A stretch of 64,000 nucleotides of DNA from Gnetum montanum (GCA_015680685.1 MNCI01003899.1:62001-126000), one strand, 5' to 3'. Shown: positions 47,741 to 60,670, counted from the first letter of the stretch. Notes: generated by a model not told the origin, from the letters alone. Numbers and translations are program-made.

Positions 47741-50284
47741 TATTAAAAAAATTATAAAGGTAAAATATAGGTGCAAAGTGGTGAGAATTCTAGCATGAAC
47801 AATCTAGGTTTCTTAGAGGCATAATATTTCAAGTATGAGATGTGGAGATAGTAAAGTATCATCATTGTTCACTTAACATGTAATTTTTTATTCAACTTAA
47901 TCTCAATTCTTAATCACCAAGAATACAATTTCAATAGAAAAAGTTAAGAATACTATCAGTTCAATTCTTGAAGCAAGTTCACTCCACTAATTAATCACCT
48001 TCAAATACTAAATCTAGAGATTATGTAAAGATAAAAAAATTTTACTAGAAAACAAGAAAACTAGATATCTTCAATTTATTTATTAGAAGATTACAACCAA
48101 GTTCTAAAAACCCACAAACAACCAAAACCTATCTCACTTAAATGATATTGTAGAGCATGAGGCCCTACAACCACACAATGGTTGTTCTCAATGCAAGACA
48201 CAACCAATTGAAGAATCTCTTCCACAATCCAACATTGAGATCTTAACTCACAAGTAAGACACAAGAGCATAGTAACACGAAGATCACACAACACAAGTTG
48301 ATCTTGGAGCTATAATCACCAATTACACTCACTCAATGTGCTCACCCACTTACTCTTGCCTAGCTCTTCACACATAAGAGCTCTCTCTTACTCATCTCTC
48401 CTAAACAATGATGAATACATTAATATTTTTGTCCAATCAAAAGATAAAAAACCTAGAAACCTTTCCTCAACTTAACTTAAGACTCTTTAGATGTTTTCCA
48501 AGTCTTCTCACATTCTCCCTATCTATTTTCATTTTTTTATCATGTTTTAGATGGTTTTCTTTTTTCTTGAACTGGGATGGGTGTTTTTTGGAAGTTTTTC
48601 CATCTATACAAGTCATATCTAATCTTGGGAAGACATCTCTGTGTCAACCTAGCTCTCAGGAAAGACATTTGCTATTTTTTCAACATGTCTCTTCTAGGGG
48701 TTAAGACATCTCCACTTCTAACAAGATGTCTTACATGAGATACCGTATTCTCAGGTGAGTTGTCTTGTCCAAGACATCTCATATTCTGGGAAGACATCTT
48801 ACCTTAGATGTCTTCTTCTCAATTGAGATGTCCCACCTAAGATGTTAATCCAAATAGTGAGACATCTCCTCTGATGTCCAAACATCTTCTGTTACTCCTA
48901 GGCCTTAGCCAATATGTCTTATAGCCCTCCAAGACATCTTGCTAGTGTTTGAAACCTACAAAACACACATGTAAGAAAAAACAAGGGGATCAAAAGAGAT
49001 GTCCCTACATCAAATTTGTTATAAGATCTTGCAACTAATATCATCTACTCATTACTTGAAAAGAAATAATATAAAAGCATCATCAATTCAATAATACTAA
49101 CTTTCATAAAACACAATGTTATTCACTTAGTTAAGATAATTCATAAAACACACTTTCACACTCTCATAGTCTTCATTAGAGTTACTTTCTAGAATCTTTG
49201 CATCAGGGAACATCAATTAGTATACTTGTAGCCTCCTTTTATAGCTTTCAAATGGTGCAACTTTTATTGGAAATGAATTATTTTTAACCACCAAAATAGC
49301 TACTAGAATTTGCTATAGCTCATATGTAGTTGAATTTTATCCTTAAATGGAAGAAAAAATCCTTGGGTGAACTATTGTATGCCCCTGTGACTCGCAACAA
49401 CTTATAGTTGATTCAATAGTAAAGTTTTCGAATAGCTATGACTAAATATGGCTAACAATCAACTTTATATTGAAGAAATAATTATCAAGTAGGTTGTTGT
49501 AAGTCACTATGACTTGTAGTAGCTCATAATCTAGAAGTACAAGTAGTTGTCGCTAACAGTTGATTACACTAATAAGAATATATATATGTATTTTAAATTA
49601 CTTGCAAGTAGCTATAGCTCACAATAAGTCACAGTTTAGACTACAGGTAACTGCAACTCATAGTTTGGTCATATCTCCTTACCAAAACACTTGTAACACA
49701 TAAGGAAGAAATTAAAAAGAAGGGAAAGAATAATGTCTACTTATTTACATGTAAAATATTTAAGTAAATATCTTTTACTTCTTACATTTCAATTTATATG
49801 TAAGAATAATGTTTTACAAGTAAATAAGAGATTACCCCATATTTGAAATCAATGGAATGATTTCTAAAACTTGATTATACATAAATTAAAATATGATTTC
49901 TTGAATTATGAACAAATCATAATATTTTAGCTTCAATGAAAAAATATAATTTTTTATCTAGACATTGGAATTAAATTTTTTTTCCTATTGTCTAGTTTTA
50001 TTATCTTGATCAATTATCAAGATCTTTGATTACTTGATTTCAACTCTTGAATTGATTTCTAGAAACATGTGAAATCAAGACTAAAGCATATTAGTGATAA
50101 CTTAGTAATAAATGATTTCATCTCATAAAATCATCAATTCATAATAAATATCCTATGATATAAACAACAATCAATGTTCATAAGAAAGTAGTCATATAAC
50201 ACTAAAAACATCTCAAAATATGCACAATTCAATGTCAAAATAAGCATGTTTTAGATGCCTAACAAATAACATTTGATAACACTT
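47740..50284 (-). mobile_element. LTR-like block J, minus strand, inserted in element K
   Basis: A minus-strand ctataaaagg motif lies at 49235-49244. Upstream of it on that strand is an array of gctac-actcat motifs (49310-49640), and downstream a second array of aagacatct motifs (48610-48990). The part at 48060-48420 recurs at 55440-55740. Element K sequence resumes at about 50285. The boundaries are approximate. Confidence 0.5.
48610..48990. repeat. Array of AAGACATCT / AGATGTCTT motifs
   Basis: At least a dozen copies of agacatct occur in both orientations with irregular spacing, several as inverted pairs (for example aagacatcttaccttagatg at 48789). Confidence 0.85.
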
Positions 50285-51780
50285 ATTCCCTCGTTACATC
50301 ACTAGAAAGGCATGTGACCCATGCCTGAAGGTAGGCTATTTCCAAGAATTTCATAATTCATTGGACTAATCCTACCATGTGACTAGAAAGACATGTGAAC
50401 CATGTCTACAGAAATCTCTCTGATGAGATTAGCATTGACAATGAGGCTAGAAAGGAAGGTGATCCATGTCTAAAGGTACTCTAACCAATGGTTAAGATCC
50501 ATGAACTATATACTAATAATTAATTAATTATTCTTAAAATATTTAATTCTTTATTTTCTTATTTTCTTATTTAATAAGTGATGTCTTCATGTGTGGGTTT
50601 ATTTGTCTTGTGGTGGTGGATCTAAGATAACACAATATGATGTCACTAGTAGAATTATTATTTCAATCATGCATTACACATCGGATCCATTGTAACCAAG
50701 GTACCTTACCTTACCTAATAGTGGATGCATTTAAATTTTGCAATCCCTACTTAGCTCATCTCATCCCATTGTCATGTGCAATTATGAAATTTATGATTTT
50801 TTGTAGCATAGTTTCAAATTCCATCTAAGGTAATTGTGTATTATTTAGAATGATATCATGATCCACATTCAACTTCTAAGGCTCTCATGAACACCTATAA
50901 AAGTAGTTATGTAAGGGCATTATAGGTTGAAGCCTACTTTGAGGAGAACCCACTTGCATAACTATTATTGATCATGATCTTGGATCAACTTTATACCTTT
51001 AATACATCATGGGAAACTTCATAAACATCATGCATCATTGCATGGCCCACTCATCAATTGTGATCAAATTTTAATAATATTAGGTTACATTTTCTTCAAA
51101 ACCCCTCATTCTAAACATTTTGAATTCTATAAGACTAATCTTTCATGATTTCCACTATTTTGAGCATCAATAGGACTCACAATCTAGCCTAGTAGCCTTT
51201 AGGAAGCTCTAGGATCAATCAAACACATAAAAATGATAATTACCTAGGCCAAATATAGGCAAAAATATATATCACATTAGCTAGGATATTGTAGCAGCAT
51301 AGTAGCTATAAAAACCAACATAGATATAGCTTCCTCCTTTTAATTTTTGACATTTTACTTCATTTGCAAAGGGACTTTTTATTATTTCCATAGCCTAGAA
51401 ACTTCCTAGCACTATATCTTATGATTTACAAGTTCAATTTACTTCATTCAAAAATATTTAATATCTCAAGGTTGAGCTCTTGATCATGGGGACCACTTCA
51501 ATGTGAACTATGAAATTTCTAAGTTCATTTTTAAACATTTAAGATAACTAACTTTGTAAATGATTAAGAATAATTAATAATATGAAAATATAGTTATCTT
51601 AGATCCTTATATATATTATTTCATGATCATCTTAAGCAATTAATGTTAAATTTCTTGTGATTTTGATCTAACCAAAGGATTGACAAGGGTTGAAATTAGA
51701 TCATTATGAATGAATTTTCAAAGCTAATAATTGACATTTAGGTAATTGAAAATAGTAGTAAAACATATTTCTAAGGTGAG
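50285..51780 (+). other. Element K region upstream of ORF2
   Basis: It holds three successive copies of a tagaaag-catgtgacccatg-type block (50301, 50380, 50441), where B and C have one. The box tttgaggagaaccc (50938-50951) follows. No GATATC module is seen; a weak gctataaaaacc motif is near 51306. Confidence 0.5.
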
Positions 51781-54350
51781 AGAACCATTGCAACCTAGCG
51801 AGAAGAAGCCTAGAAATGGATGTGGACATGAACATGGATGTGATCAATGACAACAGTCCTAGGCTTAGCAACAAGTGCAAGAAGATCTAGATGTTCAATC
51901 AGTGCATCAATGAATATCCTAAAGTTAGCAATCTATCCAAGGAGAAATACCTAGACTAAGAGCAATATTTCAAGCACTGCTCCAAAAGGAGTTTATCAAA
52001 GTAATTAGTAACAATATAGTGGAGACTAGCATGCTACCTAAATTAAACATCAAGCACTTCTTGGATTTCACTTAATGAGAGGGAAAAATCAACACCAAGC
52101 ATCCCTATAATGACTAATTTTATTTTGGAATAACTATCAAGCAAGCTCAACAATAAATATAGGAGACATCTTAATTTCATATGTCATTGAGACCATTGCC
52201 ACTTTACTTGGGATTCCAAACCTTGGAATAGAAACTATTCCAATATCCACTTGTTCAAACAATCACACCAAAATCCTATGGCTCTAAAAAATCCATGGTG
52301 TCCAAGAGAAAAAGTGTAAGTATCTAATGCTTATTAGAAACATCTATTTTAAGATACAAATGTACCATATCTTCCCCATGATGTGGTTGAATAGGTTCTC
52401 ATCTTTTGCAGCCTATGTATGTACAATCTTAAGTGGAAGATGTATGGTAAATCTAGCTCATCACATATTTCTCACGATTAAGTGAAGATTCTAAGAAAAT
52501 TGATCTAGGAAATAGGCTTTACAATTGCCAAGCCTCATCTAGAAGTTATAAAAGTAAGATAGAATTACAAGTGATTCAAAAATACCTTATTTTTAGAGGT
52601 CATGAAGGTTATGCTCATATGCAAGGACCAAGAGGTACCACCATCTTCAAACACTAAAAATTTAGCAACATGCACATTTCCAATGCCCACAACATTCACT
52701 CCAATGGAAATTGTTCTAATAATAGAAATCACAAGTGTTTGACTTTACATGATGCAAACTAGAGTTGTAGCAACTAATACTCATGTATCTATAGTGGATC
52801 CTAAATTTTATCATCCTACAATGAGCCATTCTTAGGAGCTATTGGAGAGCATGTGATCTAGCCAACATGTTCAACATCATCAAGGTTAAACCCTCATCAT
52901 AATAGAGCTCCTCACCAAACAAGTTTTGATGGACATAACTAGGGATGATTGGGCACAAATGTTTAGAAATTTAACTACATTCCAACTTACTATGGAATTT
53001 GTTAAGGGTAAAACCATTATGGTGATGACCCACAAAGATCAACAAGAAGCTTTAAAGCTTCTCACTTATCACATTAATGTAACACTCTATCTTTTTATGG
53101 TACCAATTTTTTTATTTTATTACCAATGAAGATATCTAAGTATCCATAGAAATGGATACTCAAGTAGAGGAAAACATGATCATGGTCCAACATAAGGATG
53201 CATTAGAAAAATTGCTGAAAATAGGGAAAACACTAGAAAACATGTTCATATTTCCTAAAGATGGAAAATTGGTACTATATAAAGCCTATTTGTAGCAAGC
53301 CTAATTCAAAATAAAAAAAACTACAAAATGAAGAAATAAAACTTTGATCTCAATACATTTCATCACCCCCAAGTAACTTGGCCAAATTTAACAAGATCAA
53401 AGTAATCAATTAATGATCAAGTAACAATAGGTGGAGTTGGAAAAAGAAAAGGCAACATGGGATGTGTTACTAGCCAAAGGGATCATACATGGCCATTTAA
53501 AAATCATCACCATATTGTAGGAAGAAAATAAATGCCTAGTAGTAGAAACCCAAAGGTTAACAAGGATGGAAAAAGAGAAGAAACATATGGAAGTAAGCCT
53601 AAGCAATCTTCATAAACAAATGATGAAAGAAAATTTGAATATCTAGAGGTTAGCCAAGAAGAATCACAACCTATCCATGATGGAATTTCAAGTGGTTCAA
53701 AAATGGTCTATAATCAAATTCTACATCAAAAGAAACAAGGAAAAGAGATAGGAGATGTTCAAAGATCAATTTAGAAAGCATGTCAACCTATCAATGGAGT
53801 TTATTAAAAAAGAAATTAAAATGGCCAAGACCAAATTGAATACTATCTTACAACAAATCATCACTATCACATGAAAGAATATCCTTGATGAGATTAATGT
53901 AGTTAATTAAGTAGAGATCAAGATCAAGGAACTATAAATTAAGGATATGAAACAATACCTAAAGCTAGTTAACCTTTGATATACCAATCTTGCTATGTTA
54001 ATAGTAATCCATCCTAGGAACAAGTTAGAGAAGTATGTTATCATCATATTCTCTCTTTATGTGTGTGAGCACTAACTCCACAATCAAACAAAGAAAAACT
54101 TACAAGCTACAAATGTGAATTTAGTGTCTCTTTAAGCATAGCACACTAATCAATGAGATGTTGTGAAAAACCTAGTAAAAAGGATGTTAAATTACCAAGA
54201 GGCTAAGGATCAAGTCAAAGCACTAGAACTAGAGTGCATCAATTTTGTCACTTATTTAATGTAAGAAAATCAAATGTTCTTGACTCTTCCATGTCCATGG
54301 GATGTTCCAACCATACCTGAAAAACTCACTTGGAAGATCAAACCCATGGA
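51781..54350 (+). pseudogene. ORF2 of element K, strongly decayed
   Basis: A region around 52200-52440 corresponds to the plant-transposon-type domain of B and C (NTKILWL, IYFKIQMYHIFPMMWLN in broken frames). An open stretch at 52926-53129 matches the C segment at 62523-62640 (KGKTIMVMTHKDQQEALKLL against a VVVMQHRD-type stretch). Coiled-coil sequence runs to PCPWDVP near 54288, the same ending as in B. Divergence is greater than between B and C, so K is the oldest copy. Confidence 0.6.
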
Positions 54351-54361
54351 TTAATGATAAG

Positions 54362-55345
54362 ATAAATTTCCAATAATTGGAGAAAAAGCAATGTTGTTCT
54401 CATCTACAAAAATAAAGAAGATGTGCAAAATTGTGCAAACTATAGAGGAATTAAGCTCATGGGCCATACTATGAAGTTTGGAAAAGATTCATAGAGAAAT
54501 ATCTCAAACTTAAATAAAAAATATTAGAAAACCAATTTGAATTCATCCTAGGGAGATCGAGTCTAGAGGCTACTTTATTAATACAACAATTGATGGAAAG
54601 ATTAAGAAAATGTAGAGAAAATCTACATATAATATTTATTGACTTGGAAAAATCATATGATAGGGTACCTAGAGATATTATTTGGTGGGCATTGAAGAGA
54701 AAAAAAATCCATAATAAAGATATTCAAATGATTTAAGACATATATGAAGAAGCTACTACTACAATTAGAATAACTTCTAGAATCACATTTGATTTTCCAA
54801 TCATAGTATATCTACATCAAGGATTTGCACTTAACCCATATTTATTTATCAAATCATGGATGAATTAATAAAGAAAATACAAAATGAAATCCCTTAGCAT
54901 ATGGTTTTTATAGATGATCTTATGTGAGTGAATATAGCTCCAAAAAATGTTGATTCTAAAATGGGGAAGTAGAGTCATGCTTTAAAATCAAAAGGCTTAA
55001 AAATTAGTAGAAATAAGACATAATATATAGCATGAAATTTTAATAATAATATAAAGAATGATGAAATAGAAGTGATAATTCAAGATTAAAAAGTTCCTCA
55101 CTATAAATAGTTTCACTACCTAAGATCAATGCACTAATTAGATGGTAAAACTCTAAAGATATAAGAAATAAAATTAAGGTAGGATGACAAAAATTACCAC
55201 AAGCTAGTGGTGTTCTATTTGATAAAAGAATCCCAATAAAACTAAAGGAAAAATTTTGCACAACAGAAATCAGGCCTTCTATCATATATGGTGCTGAATA
55301 TTGGGTAGTACAAAAGAGGCATTTGAGCAAGGTCACTCCATTTGC
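54362..55345 (+). pseudogene. LINE reverse transcriptase fragment 2
   Basis: Motifs in order are NWRKSNVVLIYKNKEDVQ, NCANYRGIKLMGHTM, NQFEFILGRSSLEAT, IDLEKSYDRVPRDI, a catalytic FIDDLM near 54908 and RPSIIYGAEYWVVQKRH at about 55273. This covers the whole RT palm and the connection after it, so it extends further 3' than fragment 1. Stops interrupt it. It inserted at the 3' edge of element K's ORF2. Confidence 0.85.
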
Positions 55346-55781
55346 TTTAATCCTTTAAGCACACATCAAATCCAGATATGAAGATAATTCAATTTGCTAT
55401 AAAATAAGAAAACTAGCTAGCTTTAATTAGTTCAAGAAAGAATACAAATTAGTTGTTCCAAAACCCTCAACATCATAAAATCACTCTTACACACTCAACA
55501 AAATTCTCTATAATCACATAACGATTATTCTTAATGCAAGACACAATCGAATGTAATCTCTTCCACAAACACTAAATTGAGATCATGCACAACATACACA
55601 CTTAGAGCTACAATGACCAAACACACAATTGATCATAGAGATATCCACACACTCATGTAATCTCTCTCAACCAAACTCTTATGCAACTCATAACCTCTCA
55701 TCACATCTCATGACAAAACATGGCAACACATAATATTTATTAGTTTCAAGATAAGAACCTCAAGAAAACCATTTTTCACAT
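55346..55781 (-). mobile_element. Second copy of block J (partial)
   Basis: The stretch 55440-55740 matches 48060-48420, including gcaagacacaa and atctcttccaca blocks in the same order. It is cut at 55782 by element C. Confidence 0.5.
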
Positions 55782-56627
55782 TGATGAGTCATAGTCTACC
55801 AGGCCCTGATATCAGGTATGCGATATTGCAAGCTTGGAAACGATGTCAAATATTTGATATCACTGTTCCTGTGTTATCCTATAAATACAACATTGAGGAA
55901 CATAGTAGAGGGAAGTTTTAGGGGAGGATTTTTTAGTCATTTTCTAGTTTTTTAGTTCTTATAGTCAGTTTTAGTGTTCTTTCCAAGTACATGCCCATAG
56001 TGTGATGCTTGCAATTGTATGGAACCTTTGTTCAAGTGTGATGTACTTAGACACTTGCACAATCGACAATAAAGATCAAGATTACTCCACCATTGTAGCA
56101 TTTACTTAGCTTTTAATTGTTTTAATTGTTGATTATTTATTGATGTTTTCTTAGTTAATATTTCTTTTATCATCATTTACTATTCTTGTTATTCATGTAG
56201 AATGAGTACACCTTAATCACAAATATTTAAGTGTAACTATGTGCTAACCCAGTAGCGTATCGAGTAGTGCTTCAAGTGATGTGCACTTGGTAATCCTAGA
56301 AGTAGTACACAAAGTCCAAGATGCATATAGATGACTAGGGATGAATGTCCATTGCACTTAGGCTAGCTTAGATCTTATTTCCTATTGCTCATTAGCTTAA
56401 TTAATTTATCTCTTATTATCCTTAGGAGTAGCATAGTAGTAGGGATCACATCATACACCTCACTCTGGACTAAACCATACATGACAAATCAAATACTAGT
56501 CCAAGTGGAAAGACAACAAACTAAAATCAATGTATAATCATCTAGGTGCCACAACTAGTTCATCTATGGAGTTCAACTAAATCACACGTACATGCTCATA
56601 TTCGTATGGTTATTTTGCTGCTCATCA
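55782..56627 (+). repeat. 5' LTR of element C
   Basis: It is 846 bp, tgatgagtca to ctcatca. Boxes start at 55808, 55822, 55842 and 55856, giving spacings of 14, 20 and 14 bp, and ctataaata starts at 55879, 23 bp after the last. The primer-binding site is 56628-56646. Confidence 0.85.
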
Positions 56628-56761
56628 TTAGTGTCATTGCCAGGGACGATGCTAGTTATCTAGATTAGTTATATCATACAAGATTGTTGTAATAGGGTAT
56701 TAATGATATATCTTTTCGAAAAAGAAATTAAATTCAATTAATTCATACACAATTCATGACA

Positions 56762-59110
56762 ATGTCTCTTTCACAAGACAACGATAACACAACATCTAGC
56801 GAGGAAATTCATTGGAGAACCAATAAGATTTATGATGAAGAAGAAGTTTGGAGTAATTAATCTTATGCAAGAGTTTCATATGTTCATAAACATCCCAATG
56901 ATACTCAAGGAATTTTTTCATTAAACTCAGACACCTCTAGTGAAGATGGGATGTCCCCTAGAACAAGGGGGCCCATAAGGCCTAGGATCTTCTCAATGGG
57001 TAGCAAGAGTACATCAGGGGATGATTGGGAGACTTACAAAAGTCATAACAAGTTTTTCAGTTCCCTCTCTTCCGTTGCTCTTTCAACGTCAAGTTTTAAC
57101 ATGGATGACTATTCCTTAAGGGATTGGCATAGAAATAAAACTTAAACCCATGGGCAAAATTAGGAATGCCAATATGAACATAGACAACATTGTCCCAACT
57201 CACGAACTCACAACCTATTTAATGATGATGAACCCCTACTACCCACTAAGAGCCTAATGCATATAACAGAGGCTATTCAGATATCCTGCAAGCATCGTAA
57301 GGAAAGTTGTCTACCCAAGCTTGATTTAAAAAACTTTCCTAAGTTCTCAAGAGGCTATGATTTAGATCCACAACATCATTTACAAGCCTTCTATGATGCC
57401 TTTGTATGGAACAACATTGAGAATGGATGGAAAAGGCTTAAGCTCTTCCCTATGACACTCGTTGGCCAAGCTAAAGTGTGGTACAGGTCTTTAAAACCAA
57501 ATTCAATTCACCTTTGGCCTACAACGGTAAACCTCTTCAACGAAAGATATCAAACCTATGCAAGAGTGTCAGCCTAGAGGAGACAAATCCAATAATGGAA
57601 ACAAGGGCAACATGAACCCTTGGACATGGCCTTAGAAAGATATTACTCTTTTTTAAACAAATGCCTAGGCCATGGCTTCTCTGAGGAAAGGCTAATGTAT
57701 CACATCATGGATGAGCTTCGTAATGAAACAAGGGAGACACTAGGGATGTATGCCCTAGGTCAACTATATGAACTACGAACCCATCAATTCCAAGAGCTTA
57801 CTAAGCAGGTAGCAAAAAAAGAAGGAGAAATAGCCAAAGGGGATAATGTTAAAAGATCTCAATAGTACCAAACTCTTGAAATAACAAAGGTCCATAATTA
57901 TGAAGAGGAGAAATCAACTCACCTCAAGGAGGTAAAACCGTCCCTACCTTTGCCAATACTAAAATCACTAGATGAAATCAAGGCAAAGATTCACAAGATG
58001 ATGGAGTGGGTACATGAAAAATATGGAGAATATGCAAACATTAGTAGAAGGAGACCCATTCAAGATGACTTTGACGATCAAAACAAACAAAGGATACCAA
58101 ACCTTGAAACAAGACAGAACACCATTCAATAATCAGAAAGAAGGGCTGAAGAAAATGAGGATAGGGGCTCAATCACAAATCATAAGTATTAATGTGATGT
58201 TTTCCTGTATGATCATCCAAAAGGCGAATGCCCAATCTTGTCACATCTACATGGACATTAGAGAAGAATGTTACATCCAGATTTTGTACAAAAGTACATG
58301 GTTGGATGCATCCCTGTCGCACAACTTTATAGGTAATTCGACAACTCATCATACTATTCATGGGAAAATTATTATTAGCCTCAGTACTATGCTAAACCAT
58401 AGTGGCAAAACCCCTAGTTGTGGGGGAGGCCATCACCAAACTAGCCACACCCTTCGTATCACCCAAAACCAAGTGCTTATTATGTTCAACACCCTATTTC
58501 TCCAACTAGATCAACATCCTCTACTTCATCTCATCATTATCACTCTCCTGAGTATCATCAACCCATGTCCTCTCCTACAAGATCACCACCTCATGTTCCT
58601 TACACTTCTCCTTACTCTCAATATTCTCATCCTTCACCTCCTTCTACATTACCACCGGTTGTACTAGAAGGTTTTGCACCACAACACCAACCAATGAACA
58701 TTACTTGTGCTACTACTATCAATAGCAATGGGAGTCCTCCACACTGTCAAAAGTGTCCTTTCTTTAGGCATGGCTGTAGAGAGAGACAACACAATTCTAA
58801 AACCATTGCATCCTCTAACTCAACATAATCCCAACATAGTGATGCATCTTCCTCTTCAAACTTAACACCTCCTATTACCTTATCCAAACCACTAATTAAT
58901 ACTCCAACAACGATGTTGCCCAATGAATATAACAACGTGAGGAGACATATTGATCCTTGCATACTATCTTATGGTCACAGGTGTCATAGTGGGTCAGCTT
59001 TTCATCACATGACCACATCTAATAATCTACCCCACTATGCCTACTTTAATCAAGTGTGTGAATCCCAATTTGGGTACATTCCTGCTACCACACCAAAAGA
59101 CACCCAGTGA
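56762..59110 (+). pseudogene. gag of element C, full length in one frame
   Basis: From atgtctctttca to the stop after PKDTQ one frame runs for 783 codons, interrupted by stop codons but by no frameshift. The Retrotrans_gag-like domain (RGYDLDPQHHLQAFYDAF, LFPMTLVGQAKVWYRSL, RETLGMYALGQLYELRTHQF) covers about residues 195-345. A helical charged segment (KEVKPSLPLPILKSLDEI) follows, then a knuckle whose second cysteine is changed (CDVFLYDHPKGEC). The long proline/serine tail contains CQKCPFFRHGCRE near 58747. It is the best-preserved copy of the B/C-type gag here. No protease domain is attached. Confidence 0.9.
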
Positions 59111-60670
59111 TTTGGATATGACTAGACCCCAATATTTCCAGCATGCATGGATCCTAAATTTTCATTTATTAATTCTCACCATGATCAAAGGTTTAGTCAT
59201 GGGGGATACCCCCCATTCTAATAAGCAAAATTAGTAAATGTTTTTTTTCTTTGGTTTTACAATTTTTTTTGTTTTGTTTTTACAATTTTCTATTTTTAAA
59301 TTTTTTGTTTTCTAATTTCTCATTTTCCAATTTCTCACTTTATCTTTTTGTGGGTAATCTCATCTGTGAATAAAATACTCATGTAACCAGTCAGTTGAGG
59401 CATTGCTCTATGTTATCAAGTCACAAGTGATTAATTATTTGAACAATGATCTCACAACATCCACCCATCCATTCTATTAATAAGACGTTCTTGCTCTGGG
59501 TATGATGATATTCTTATTATCATCAACACTTAAAGTAACTTTGTACTCATTATGTCCAAAGCGAAGAGTGATGGACTAAGATGGAATGGCAAGGATGTGA
59601 CATCAAGGGGATTTATGGATTCTCTTTGGTGACATCTATATGTGCTATCATACAGCTTGGTTGTACTAAGATCCTTGTAGATCTAACGAATAATGGGAGT
59701 AAGAGTTGTAATAAAGGCACTTAATAAAGAAACTCAATGCTACTCTAGGGGGTCCCACTAGAAAGACATGCACCCATGCCTAAAGGTTGGTGGCTTCTTT
59801 GGATCACCTTTGGAAAAGACAAAGTGCAAAAGCAAACAAAAGAAGAGGAAAGCAAAGAAGAAAATAAAGAAGTGAAGCAGAAAAGAAAAGCATATGAAAA
59901 ATGTGCTGAAAACAAATTCAAATCACTCCTCCCTTGTGCAAAACACCAAGTGATCGTACACCTTGCTATCATGATGCTCTTATGGTTGTCTATCATTCGG
60001 ATGAAACAATGCAATGTCACTGATCAAAGGTATGGACTTAGTTTTGATCTTGGATCAAGAGGCTAATGGTACTTTAATCACACACAACACATACGATTCA
60101 CTGTGTCTAAGGTAAGTTACCTCACATCTTGATCTCTGCAATCCCTTCTACAATTCATCTCATCTCACAGTCTAGATACTTTTAACTTGTATCTTGTGTG
60201 GCATAGAATTCATACCTCATAGCAATGGTGCTTAACATTATGTGTTTTGTTGCACAGGTGCAGGTTGCATTTAATCCTTTTAGTACCTACAGACATTTTA
60301 AGGTGTGGTTACACAAGGGCATTATAGGTTAGAACCTGCTTTGGGGAGGACCCACTTGCATGACTTTTGTAATTTTTACTTATTACACACCACCACATCA
60401 TTTTATACCCTTCGAGTACTGCATTGCCAAGTATATTCTTTCTTTTGTCATCATTTTACTTGAACATTCCTTAGAACCATTGCATGCCCTTTTTCCTCAT
60501 CCTTTTCAAAGAACTTCATTGTATGACTCCACTTCACTACACTTTTGGTGCCTCAATTCCCACTTGCCATTATCTTAGACCTTTCGAATCTACCTCAAAT
60601 TCTTCAATTTTGGCCCTAAAAACTCAAACAATCATTAATTCTACTAAGTAACCTATCTTGATTGGAACAT
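59111..60670 (+). other. Element C region between gag and the internal promoter
   Basis: It contains AGTCATGGGGGA (59195), the T-rich tract (59235-59340), the conserved block at 59755-60066 and the box tttggggaggaccc (60340-60353). Nothing resembles pol. Confidence 0.65.
59776..60066 (+). CDS. Conserved block, 96-codon open frame, function unknown
   Basis: The open frame reads a lysine/glutamate-rich stretch and then CAKHQVIVHLAIMMLLWLSI and KQCNVTDQRYGLSFDLGSRG. Broken counterparts exist in B (30196-30510) and E (43337-43567) with the NVT and FGLGLD-type ending retained. The hydrophobic segment HLAIMMLLWLSII could be a short membrane helix. It may be the remnant of a larger reading frame, because similarity starts upstream of the first methionine. 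I do not recognise a family. Confidence 0.4.
   Translation: MPKGWWLLWITFGKDKVQKQTKEEESKEENKEVKQKRKAYEKCAENKFKSLLPCAKHQVIVHLAIMMLLWLSIIRMKQCNVTDQRYGLSFDLGSRG

Larger units (their letters stand above)
38405..54350 (+). mobile_element. Element K: old gypsy element with pol and ORF2, split by insertions
   Basis: Three blocks join in one order and strand: RNase H-integrase (38405-39801), a T-rich region (47203-about 47740) and a 3' part with ORF2 (50285-54350). Element E with its perfect atcat duplication accounts for the first break and LTR-like block J for the second. The T-rich, gtgtgacatcaagg, aaggcatgtgacccatgcc and tttgaggagaaccc blocks follow the order seen in B and C. K is therefore the only family member here with pol next to ORF2. 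Confidence 0.6.

Noticed and set aside
57620-58667. 217-codon and other long frames overlapping element C's gag
   Set aside because: The 217-codon frame at 58014 is a shadow of the gag frame; the gag frame is supported by similarity to A and B.
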